Position numbers and translations under genes: made by a program. Positions 58,345 to 64,000 of a stretch of 64,000 nucleotides of DNA are shown in pieces; the first letter of the stretch is position 1; the number at the start of each line of letters is the position of its first letter. The stretch comes from Prevotella sp. GTDB taxonomy: Bacteria; Bacteroidota; Bacteroidia; Bacteroidales; Bacteroidaceae. The stretch lies in the NCBI GenBank assembly GCA_017428925.1, contig JAFRPY010000077.1, positions 1 through 64,000 on the forward strand, given 5' to 3'. The notes under the pieces were generated by a model. The model had not been told where the DNA came from and searched no databases. It saw nothing but the letters and a program-made list of their open reading frames with translations.

Positions 58345-60201
58345 ATGAGAAAGCGAAAAGAAAACATCTTAGTGAGACTTTTGGGATTGTTCTTTCATCC
58401 TATACGCCAAAACAGTGCCTTTTTCCTGTTTATGTTTTTGCTCGGAACGATATGCACGTTTGCCGTGGTGCCCGATCGTCCCAAGGCCCATGCCTATCCC
58501 CTGTGGTGGGCAGAGCTGTTTGCCGATGTCTATCTGCTTTGCGTGTTGTTGTCGATTCTGCCCAAGGTCGTAAGGAAATGGGTGAAGCGCATCTTCTATG
58601 TCATAGCCTATGGCGCAGCCATTGCCGACGTGTTCTGCTTCTCCAAGTTCGACTCTACGCTTACCCCGACGATGATGTTGCTGGTCGGAGAAACCAATGG
58701 CCGTGAGGCTGCCGAGTTCCTTTCCACCTTCCTTTCGCCTTCAATCATATTCGGACGCACCGGTTGGGTGCTGTTGCTTCTGCTTGTCCATGTGGTGTGG
58801 AGCATCTTCTGGTGGCGCAAGACCAAACCGAGTCATTCTTACCGCTATCGCGAATACCACCGGCCCGCAGGACCTCAGCTGACTCCCGAGGCCGACCGCG
58901 TGATGAAAGTGGTGATGGGACTGGCCTGTGCTGCATTCTTCGGATATTGCGTTTGGCAGACCTGGCCTAACAAGCAGGCCATGTCGCGGCTGATGTCGTA
59001 CGACCGCATCGGCGATGTGGAACACGAACTCACCAAGCCCGACAAGGCCAATCTCTACCTGCCAGTCTATCGCCTTGCCTTCTCGCTCTATGCCAATCGT
59101 CTTACCTCTACCCAGGTGGACACCATCATCGAGCGCGAAGACCATGTCGACGTGGATTCCTGTTCGTTCAAGAGTGCTAACATCGTGCTTATTTTCGGTG
59201 AGAGCTACAACAAGAGCCATGCCCAGCTCTATGGTTACGACAAGCCGACAACGCCCCGACAGCTGGAACGCGCCAAGAACGGCGAGATATATCCTTTCAC
59301 CGATGTTGTCGCCCCGTGGAACCTGACCAGTTTCGTCTTCAAACACCTGTTTTCGCTCTATTGCGTCGGCGACAGTGGCGAGTGGAGCGACTACCCGCTG
59401 TTCCCCGAAGTGTTCCGCAAGGCAGGTTATCACGTGACATTCCTCACCAATCAGTTCCTGCCACAGGCCAAAGAGGCCGTCTATGATTTCTCCGGCGGTT
59501 TCTTCTTGAATAATCCCGAGTTGTCGAAGGCAATGTTCGACACCCGTAACGACAAGCTGAGCTATTTCGACGAAGGACTGCTAAACGACTACGACCGGCT
59601 GAAGGGAGAGAATACCGACCACAATCTTATCATCTTCCACCTGAAAGGCCAGCACGTAGATTACCGCACCCGTTGCCCGAAGTCGAAGATGAAGTTCAAG
59701 CCCGCCGACTATGACCGTCCGAAACTGAATGCTTCAGAGCTTCAGCGGTTGGCTTGGTACGATAACTCATTGCTCTACAACGACTCCATCGTCGACCAGA
59801 TCATCCGTCGCTTCGAGCAGCAGGAGGCCATCGTGTTCTATGTTCCCGATCATGGCGAGCAGGTCTACGACAACGATGTGCACTTCATTTGCCGCAACCA
59901 TGCGTCGGAAATCAATGCCCACATGGCACGCTATGAATACGAAATCCCGTTCTGGGTTTATATGTCGCCATCCTACAAGGAGGCGCATCCCGACGTGGTT
60001 TGGCAGGTGGAGCAGGCGCAGCATAAGCCGTTCATGACCGATGCCCTGGCCCACATGCTGGTCTATCTGGGGGGTATTCATACGAAGTCTTATCGCCGTG
60101 AGCTCAATCTGTTGAGCATCAAGTACGATGAGGCCCGAAAGCGCATACTGAAAGACAAGACCGACTACGACGTTGTCATAAAAGGGGAAATGGGAAAATG
60201 A
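58345..60201 (+). CDS. Phosphoethanolamine transferase-like membrane enzyme
   Basis: 618 residues. Five or so N-terminal membrane helices (about 20-215) and a periplasmic sulfatase-fold domain (about 270-600). Blocks: IVLIFGESYNKSHAQLYGYD with metal-binding Glu, VVAPWNLTSFVFKHLFSLYC with the likely nucleophile Thr, HLKGQHVDYRTRCPKSKMKF, and YVPDHGEQVYDN with Asp/His metal ligands. This fits the EptA/CptA type that decorates lipid A or core with phosphoethanolamine and so can reduce sensitivity to cationic peptides; the exact acceptor is not known. The last codons and the next gene's start lie in an 8-bp tandem repeat. Likely an operon with the two acyltransferase genes. Confidence 0.85.
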   Translation: MRKRKENILVRLLGLFFHPIRQNSAFFLFMFLLGTICTFAVVPDRPKAHAYPLWWAELFADVYLLCVLLSILPKVVRKWVKRIFYVIAYGAAIADVFCFSKFDSTLTPTMMLLVGETNGREAAEFLSTFLSPSIIFGRTGWVLLLLLVHVVWSIFWWRKTKPSHSYRYREYHRPAGPQLTPEADRVMKVVMGLACAAFFGYCVWQTWPNKQAMSRLMSYDRIGDVEHELTKPDKANLYLPVYRLAFSLYANRLTSTQVDTIIEREDHVDVDSCSFKSANIVLIFGESYNKSHAQLYGYDKPTTPRQLERAKNGEIYPFTDVVAPWNLTSFVFKHLFSLYCVGDSGEWSDYPLFPEVFRKAGYHVTFLTNQFLPQAKEAVYDFSGGFFLNNPELSKAMFDTRNDKLSYFDEGLLNDYDRLKGENTDHNLIIFHLKGQHVDYRTRCPKSKMKFKPADYDRPKLNASELQRLAWYDNSLLYNDSIVDQIIRRFEQQEAIVFYVPDHGEQVYDNDVHFICRNHASEINAHMARYEYEIPFWVYMSPSYKEAHPDVVWQVEQAQHKPFMTDALAHMLVYLGGIHTKSYRRELNLLSIKYDEARKRILKDKTDYDVVIKGEMGK

Positions 60202-60247
60202 GAAATGGAGAAAATGAGAGAATGAGAAATGGAGAAAATGAGAAATG
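60184..60247. repeat. Octamer tandem array (8 x 8 bp) across the gene junction
   Basis: GGGGAAAT, GGGAAAAT, GAGAAATG, GAGAAAAT, GAGAGAAT, GAGAAATG, GAGAAAAT, GAGAAATG. It covers the stop codon of the transferase (60199-60201) and both possible start codons of the next gene (60229, 60238). Confidence 0.75.
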
Positions 60248-61383
60248 GGGAGTTTTTGAGCCGCACTGAATCGGCGACGCTGCGCGGCATCGCCATTCTC
60301 GGCATTATTCTTCACAACTACTGTCATTTCCTGAATTTTGCCGTTAAGGAGAACGAGTATAAATTCGATGCAGCGCGCCCCATGCAGTTTCTCGACCGCC
60401 TTGTATCCCTCGACAGCGACCTGTTCATCCATTTCTTTTCCTTCTTTGGACACTATGGTGTCCCCATCTTCCTTTTCATCAGCGGATATGGATTGGTGAA
60501 GAAATATGAAGCCTACCCCCACCCCCTCCCCAAGGGAGGGGAGTCTGTCAGCGCAAAAGAAGCCTTCCCTTCGGGGAGGTTTGGAGGGGCTTTCATTAAA
60601 TACCATTTCCTCAAGCTGTTCCGCCTGATGATTATCGGATATCTGGTGTTCATCGGTGTTTATTTGCTTCGCCATTCCGATGGTGCCCAGGTATATTCGT
60701 GGGACCATGTGCTCACGCAGCTCACCATGACCATCAACTTCCTCTATTTCGATCCCGACCACATCATCAAGCCCGGTCCCTATTGGTTTTTCGGGTTGAT
60801 GCTTCAGCTGTATGTGCTCTACATTCTGGTCATTCACCGTTGGCGGAACCATTGGCTGCTGTTGGCATTGGCGTTGGGTTCAGTCGTGCTGGAAGGATGC
60901 TTTGTCGATAGTCAGGATTGGCTCAACTACGTGCGCTACAATTTCGTCGGCGGACTGTTGCCTTTCTGTATGGGTGTGTGGGTAGCGAGGAAAGAGGAGA
61001 GAGGAGAGAGGAGCGAGGAGAGTAATCCCCTGGCTCTTACCGCTTCACTTTTGGTTTCCGCTCTTTTCGTCCTTTTCGGCAGTCTGAACTTTTTTACATG
61101 GCTGTTCGTTCCCGTTTTTGTGGTAACGGGTGCCATTGCCACAATAAAATTAATGTCTCATCTCCGTAACTCCCTCCCTTTGGGAGGGTTAGGGGTGGGC
61201 CCCTGGTTCGGCAGCATATCCGCGGCCCTCTTTGTGATGCATCCCGTGATGCGTGAACTGATTATCGGCCATTACCGCAAGGTCGACATTTATGGTGGCA
61301 TCGCCATCTACCTGCTCTCGTGCGTGGCCCTTGCCATGCTACTAAAATGGATTTTGCAATTTATCCCCAAACCCAAATTATAG
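60229..61383 (+). CDS. Acyltransferase-3-family membrane protein with palindromic insertions
   Basis: 384 residues with about ten membrane helices. Acyltransferase_3 features: TLRGIAILGIILHNYCHFLN with the catalytic-type His, and GVPIFLFISGYGLVKKY. It probably O-acylates a surface glycan or lipid. Three pieces are repeat-encoded: residues about 95-122 (a palindromic element, 60513-60594, containing ESVSAKEAFPSGRFGG), about 254-264 (RKEERGERSEE, from a GAGAGGA heptamer array) and about 314-326 (SLPLGGLGVGPW, element at 61168). All keep the frame. The start codon lies in the octamer array; ATG 60229 or 60238. Confidence 0.82.
   Translation: MEKMRNGEFLSRTESATLRGIAILGIILHNYCHFLNFAVKENEYKFDAARPMQFLDRLVSLDSDLFIHFFSFFGHYGVPIFLFISGYGLVKKYEAYPHPLPKGGESVSAKEAFPSGRFGGAFIKYHFLKLFRLMIIGYLVFIGVYLLRHSDGAQVYSWDHVLTQLTMTINFLYFDPDHIIKPGPYWFFGLMLQLYVLYILVIHRWRNHWLLLALALGSVVLEGCFVDSQDWLNYVRYNFVGGLLPFCMGVWVARKEERGERSEESNPLALTASLLVSALFVLFGSLNFFTWLFVPVFVVTGAIATIKLMSHLRNSLPLGGLGVGPWFGSISAALFVMHPVMRELIIGHYRKVDIYGGIAIYLLSCVALAMLLKWILQFIPKPKL
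60513..60594. repeat. 82-bp palindromic element inside the first acyltransferase
   Basis: Hairpin CCCTCCCCAAGGGAGGGG, a connector TCTGTCAGCGCAAAAGAAGC, and a second hairpin CTTCCCTTCGGGGAGG with TTTGGAGGGGC. The same connector occurs in reverse orientation in the element at 62079-62225. Confidence 0.85.
60985..61019. repeat. GAGAGGA heptamer array inside the first acyltransferase
   Basis: GCGAGGA, AAGAGGA, GAGAGGA, GAGAGGA, GCGAGGA; encodes a charged Glu/Arg loop between membrane helices. Confidence 0.65.
61168..61206. repeat. GC-rich palindromic element in the first acyltransferase, second copy
   Basis: CTCCCTCCCTTTGGGAGGG then TTAGGGGTGGGCC. The G-rich half has four G runs (GGG A GGG TTA GGGG T GGG), a G-quadruplex pattern. 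Confidence 0.8.
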
Positions 61384-61390
61384 CCCGCTC

Positions 61391-61430
61391 TCCCAACTCC
61401 CTCCCTATAGGGAGGGCAGGGGTGGGTCTC
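61391..61430. repeat. GC-rich palindromic element in the gap between the two acyltransferase genes
   Basis: CTCCCAACTCCCTCCCTATA then GGGAGGGCAGGGGTGGG. It fills most of the 53-bp gap and ends 6 bp before the next ATG, so it forms the leader of that gene. Confidence 0.8.
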
Positions 61431-61436
61431 CTTTTT

Positions 61437-62585
61437 ATGAACTGGAACGACCTCAGCCGATACCGCGCACCACTGATGGGTTTTGCAATGCTCATCGTCA
61501 TGCTTTTCCATGTACCCCTGTCGCGCAACGATTTGTTCTACGGACTGATGCGTTGCGGCAACAACGGAGTCGACATGTTCCTTTTCCTCAGTGGAATCGG
61601 ACTGTGGTATTCGTGGACGAAGAAAATCCCCCTTAGGGGGAATGATTCTTCACTCTTCACTCTTCACTCTTCACTTATTCTAAATTTCTACTACCGCCGC
61701 TTCCTGCGCCTATATCCCGCATGGCTCATCATTGCCAGTCTTTATTATATCCCTCAGTACTGGCCCAATGGTGGCGGCTATAGCCCCAATCTGTTCCATC
61801 TCGTGGCCAATATTTTGGTGGGGTGGAGTTTTTGGCGCATCGACGACCTGACGTTTTGGTTCGTTCCGGCCATCATCGTGCTCTATCTTATTGCCCCCTT
61901 CTATATGATGTTCATCCAGCGCAACCGCGTATGGCGCTGGCTTCCGTTAGTAATGATTTTGTGGTACCTGTTGGTGCGCGACTGGCCTCCGCTATGGGGT
62001 GCCGTGGGCCATGTGGAAATCTTCTGGAGCCGCATCCCCGTCTTCCTGCTGGGCATTAATGCTGGAGAGTGGGTAAAAACCCACCCCCTAACCCCCTCAG
62101 GGGAAACCCACCCCCTAACCCCCTCCCGAAGGGATGGGGAAGGCCCATCCAAACCTTCCCAAAGAGAAGGCTTCTTTTGCGCTGACAGGCTCCCCTCCCT
62201 TGGGGAGGGGTTGGGGGTGGGCCTTATTTTCCTCCTTTCCATCTGGTACTGCGTTTATATTGAGGGCCATCGCCACGGTGCCTTTCCCCCGGCTGCCGAG
62301 CGCATGGTATATATTCCCTTGGCCGTCAGCACGATGTTTTTGATGTGTCAGGTCTTCCGGCATACACCCTCATGGCTGCTCCGTGCTTTCACCTTCGTGG
62401 GAGGCATTTCGCTTGAAATCTATCTCGTACATGTCCAGTTTGTGCTGGTCTATATCAAGTCCTACCGACTGGGCTATTGGCCCACCTTCCTGCTGCTACT
62501 CGCCATCAGCATTCCCCTGGCATGGATGCTCAGTAGGCTTGTTGGATGGCTTGTCAATAAGTTCCTGCCAAGAGGCGAAAAGTAA
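61437..62585 (+). CDS. Acyltransferase-3-family membrane protein with a large palindromic insertion
   Basis: 382 residues from ATG 61437; a longer frame would run through the palindromic element and overlap the previous gene. About ten membrane helices. YRAPLMGFAMLIVMLFHVPL (catalytic-type His) and NGVDMFLFLSGIGLWYSW are family blocks. Two repeat-encoded insertions are visible: residues about 64-80 (IPLRGNDSSLFTLHSSL, from a small palindrome and a TTCACTC array) and about 215-263 (a 147-bp composite element, including HPLTPSGE, HPLTPSRRDGEG and CADRLPSLGEGLGVG). Both are in loops and keep the frame. Tandem paralogue of the preceding gene. Confidence 0.82.
   Translation: MNWNDLSRYRAPLMGFAMLIVMLFHVPLSRNDLFYGLMRCGNNGVDMFLFLSGIGLWYSWTKKIPLRGNDSSLFTLHSSLILNFYYRRFLRLYPAWLIIASLYYIPQYWPNGGGYSPNLFHLVANILVGWSFWRIDDLTFWFVPAIIVLYLIAPFYMMFIQRNRVWRWLPLVMILWYLLVRDWPPLWGAVGHVEIFWSRIPVFLLGINAGEWVKTHPLTPSGETHPLTPSRRDGEGPSKPSQREGFFCADRLPSLGEGLGVGLIFLLSIWYCVYIEGHRHGAFPPAAERMVYIPLAVSTMFLMCQVFRHTPSWLLRAFTFVGGISLEIYLVHVQFVLVYIKSYRLGYWPTFLLLLAISIPLAWMLSRLVGWLVNKFLPRGEK
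61627..61676. repeat. Small palindrome and TTCACTC heptamer array inside the second acyltransferase
   Basis: ATCCCCCTTAGGGGGAAT (palindrome CCCCCTTAGGGGG) is followed at 61649-61676 by TTCACTC x3 and TTCACTT, each 7 bp. Confidence 0.7.
62079..62225. repeat. 147-bp composite palindromic element inside the second acyltransferase
   Basis: Two copies of CCCACCCCCTAACCCCCTC, then CCCGAAGGGATGGGG, and a half that is the reverse complement of the 60513 element (GCTTCTTTTGCGCTGACAGG between two GC hairpins), ending in GGGGAGGGG TT GGGGG T GGG. It adds about 49 in-frame residues. Confidence 0.85.
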
Positions 62586-62671
62586 TTTAGACTAAATTAC
62601 TTACCAATTTAGACTAAATTACTTTGCAATTTAGACTAAATTACTTTGCAATTTAGACTAAATTACTTTTT
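62580..62671. repeat. 22-bp dyad array, four copies
   Basis: Units start at 62584, 62606, 62628 and 62650 with an exact 22-bp period: AATTTAGACTAAATT followed by ACTTACC, ACTTTGC, ACTTTGC and ACTTTTT. It begins at the stop codon of the acyltransferase gene. Same design as 21751-21820, with central A instead of T. Confidence 0.88.
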
Positions 62672-62746
62672 CGTTCTGGATGATTTGTTTTTCCGCTGAT
62701 GGACAAACATCCAAAATAATCTCACAAAAACAGCGAATGCGAATAA

Positions 62747-62780
62747 CTCCCCTCCCCTTGGGAGGGGTAGGGGTGGGCCT
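62747..62780. repeat. GC-rich palindromic element, intergenic copy
   Basis: CTCCCCTCCCCTTGGGAGGG and GTAGGGGTGGGCC; the G-rich half (GGG A GGGG TA GGGG T GGG) is a G-quadruplex pattern. Context before and after resembles the copy at 37038. Confidence 0.8.
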
Positions 62781-62957
62781 TAAACGGAAAGATTTGTGGC
62801 AGATTTTTGAAGATTTTTGTTTAAAAAAGTGTAGGGGTGCTGAGTAGCTACTTTGATGTTTTAAAATGTTAAGGAAAACAAAATTCCCCGTAAATTATAA
62901 TATGTTAACAAGAATAAGATTTTTATTATAATTTAAAGAAATTTTATGAGAATGGCG

Positions 62958-62965
62958 TATCTTTG
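62958..62965 (+). promoter_or_regulatory. -7 element for the 63088 gene and fimbrillin-like gene
   Basis: TATCTTTG; weak -33. Leader of about 115 nt to ATG 63088. Confidence 0.6.
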
Positions 62966-63087
62966 CAATTAGTATTATGCAGTGATATTATCAACTTAGA
63001 ATAAACTCGATCTTAGCGGAGATGATGAATATTTTACTCCGTTGCGACTATACGTTTAATGTAAATAATAATAAACGCTATATAGTA

Positions 63088-63333
63088 ATGAAGAAAAAAC
63101 GATTAGAACCCTATTTGCAACCCGCCGTCGACACGATACAGATGCACGGTGGGGAGACGGTGCTGGATGCAGTTTCCGGCAGGACAAGCATCACAGACCT
63201 TGACACAGGACAGGACCTTGGCACCGACGCTACCGGCGGCGCCAAGGAAGGCTTCACATTCTGGCAGGACGACGACGAATTCCTGTCGTCAATAGAAAAC
63301 ACAACCCTCAGACTATCAAGTAATGAAGAATAA
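63088..63333 (+). CDS. Small hypothetical protein upstream of a fimbrillin-like gene
   Basis: 81 residues from ATG 63088 (an in-frame ATG at 63022 exists but the closer one fits the usual start MKKKRLEPYLQPAVDTIQMH). No signal peptide. Acidic and Gly/Asp/Thr-rich (SITDLDTGQDLGTDATGGAK). No family recognised. Its last codons overlap a possible start of the lipoprotein gene at 63323, or lie 1 bp before ATG 63335, so the two are probably translated together. Confidence 0.6.
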   Translation: MKKKRLEPYLQPAVDTIQMHGGETVLDAVSGRTSITDLDTGQDLGTDATGGAKEGFTFWQDDDEFLSSIENTTLRLSSNEE

Positions 63334-63334
63334 C

Positions 63335-64000
63335 ATGAAAACGACAAAAATCATAATGGCTGCCGCTATCACGGCTGTGCTCGCGGCATGCTCCGTGGAG
63401 AGCGACTTACAGTCGCAACAGCAAAAACGTGGCAACTACGGCGAGGAAATTCCCGTCACCGCCAACCGCGAAGACGCCGGAACGCGCGCCGGACTCAATC
63501 CATCGAGTCCGAAGAAGAGCATCTGGCAGGAGGGTGACCAGCTCACCATCTGGACCGGCGAGGGATTCACTGAGGATAACATGTCGACAGGAAGTTTCAC
63601 CCTGAAAAACGGGGCTGGAACCAATGCCGCCATCTTCTGGGGACGACTGAAATACACCGATTTCCCCGACGATGACACCCCGCTCACCGCCGTGGTCGAC
63701 AATGGCGCCGACATGGTGGATTGCTCGTCGGGAACCGAGGCCGTAGTTGATTTCTCCACACAGCAGTATGCCACAGCCGAGTCGGTGCTGCATTACGATG
63801 TGCTCTACGGAACGGCCACCTATGGCAACCGCGATTTTCAGTTCAGTCACACCATGAGTTTCGTGCGCTGGACCATATCGGTCAGCGGCATCACCGAGGC
63901 AACTACATGTTCCATCGTGCTGAGTGCCGGCGGACTGTGCAATACGGCCACGCTCGATCTCGCCACGGGTACGCTGACGGCTGGCAACGAGGGTAACATC
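63335..64000 (+). CDS. Fimbrillin-like lipoprotein, N-terminal part (runs off the window)
   Basis: 222 residues visible. Lipobox LAAC (MAAAITAVLAACSVES). The mature part has the pattern of Bacteroidales fimbrillin-family proteins (TRAGLNPSSPKKSIWQEGDQ, LTIWTGEG ... DFQFSHTMSFVRWTISVSG). An N-terminal TRA-x and WxxGDxL segment followed by FxHxMSxxRWTIS is common in FimB/Mfa-type shaft or minor-fimbria proteins. The start could also be ATG 63323, overlapping the preceding stop. The frame is still open at 64000. Confidence 0.75.
   Translation, partial: MKTTKIIMAAAITAVLAACSVESDLQSQQQKRGNYGEEIPVTANREDAGTRAGLNPSSPKKSIWQEGDQLTIWTGEGFTEDNMSTGSFTLKNGAGTNAAIFWGRLKYTDFPDDDTPLTAVVDNGADMVDCSSGTEAVVDFSTQQYATAESVLHYDVLYGTATYGNRDFQFSHTMSFVRWTISVSGITEATTCSIVLSAGGLCNTATLDLATGTLTAGNEGNI

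Larger units (their letters stand above)
62672..63087. other. Gene-free region before the fimbrillin-like locus
   Basis: 416 bp without a gene. It holds a palindromic element (62747-62780: CTCCCCTCCCCTTGGGAGGG then GTAGGGGTGGGCC), the motif GATTTTTGAAGATTTTTGT at 62803-62821 also seen at 23747 and in variant form at 37106, and an AT-rich promoter region with TATCTTTG at 62958-62965 about 120 bp before ATG 63088. Confidence 0.65.

Noticed and set aside
59767-60852. 361-codon frame on the minus strand across the transferase/acyltransferase junction
   Set aside because: It is antisense to two clear membrane enzymes and crosses their junction. It stays open partly because the palindromic element is open on both strands.
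1-64000. tRNA, rRNA or known riboswitch genes
   Set aside because: None recognised by eye on either strand; a tRNA scan and covariance-model search would be needed to exclude them fully.

Overview
The window comes from a Bacteroidota chromosome, most likely Prevotella or a close relative in the Bacteroidales. The evidence is SusC/SusD-type outer-membrane proteins, many lipoproteins with SpI/SpII signals, C-terminal sorting-type tails on secreted proteases, promoters of the Bacteroidetes type (TTTG, about 19-20 nt, TAnnTTTG), almost no Shine-Dalgarno sequences, membrane-spanning AraC-type regulators, and a xylan cluster like the one described in Prevotella bryantii. No rRNA, tRNA or CRISPR array was recognised.

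Layout. 1-140: end of an IS982-like insertion sequence that cuts off a secreted repeat protein (139-894). 1026-2672: membrane-spanning kelch/AraC regulator. 2847-7843: sufB-sufC-sufD-sufS iron-sulfur assembly operon. 7840-9879: a small conserved protein, rnhB and a WYL regulator. 9846-21447 (minus): a susC-susD operon with two surface lipoproteins and two secreted proteases (C10 and M6), apparently aimed at protein or peptide rather than glycan. 21893-24641: M43-type lipoprotein protease, coiled-coil protein, SDR oxidoreductase. 24680-34087: glucuronoxylan locus (GH67 and GH115 alpha-glucuronidases, SGNH esterase, GPH symporter, GH10 xylanase, GH43 enzyme), followed by a higBA toxin-antitoxin pair inserted before a second, orphan copy of the GH43 gene's 3' end. 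35135-36541: DUF2130 protein. 37276-45348: TPR/HTH membrane regulator divergent from an AT-rich module with two small Cys-containing secreted proteins, a C10 protease lipoprotein, another lipoprotein, a MauE-like redox membrane protein, a membrane-anchored protein and an outer-membrane beta-barrel. 45428-52335 (minus): housekeeping run tsaB, DUF4290, murA, rimM, dxr, rseP, ending in a radical SAM/SPASM enzyme. 52427-56486: yicC, gmk, nadD, a coiled-coil lipoprotein, a LysM/TPR protein. 57122-62585: 7TM-AraC regulator, phosphoethanolamine-transferase-like enzyme, two acyltransferase-3 proteins. 63088-64000: a small protein and the start of a fimbrillin-like lipoprotein.

The most unusual signal is not a gene but several layers of repeats. 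(1) GC-rich palindromic elements (CCCTCCC...GGGAGGG plus a G-quadruplex-like tail) lie between genes and also in frame inside sufB, sufD, sufS, a protease signal peptide and both acyltransferases. (2) Short tandem arrays with 7-, 8- or 9-bp units sit at gene boundaries, with a different unit at almost every locus. (3) A 22-bp dyad array occurs at two distant loci. The second notable item is the small-peptide/C10/MauE/outer-membrane-barrel module at 37-45 kb.
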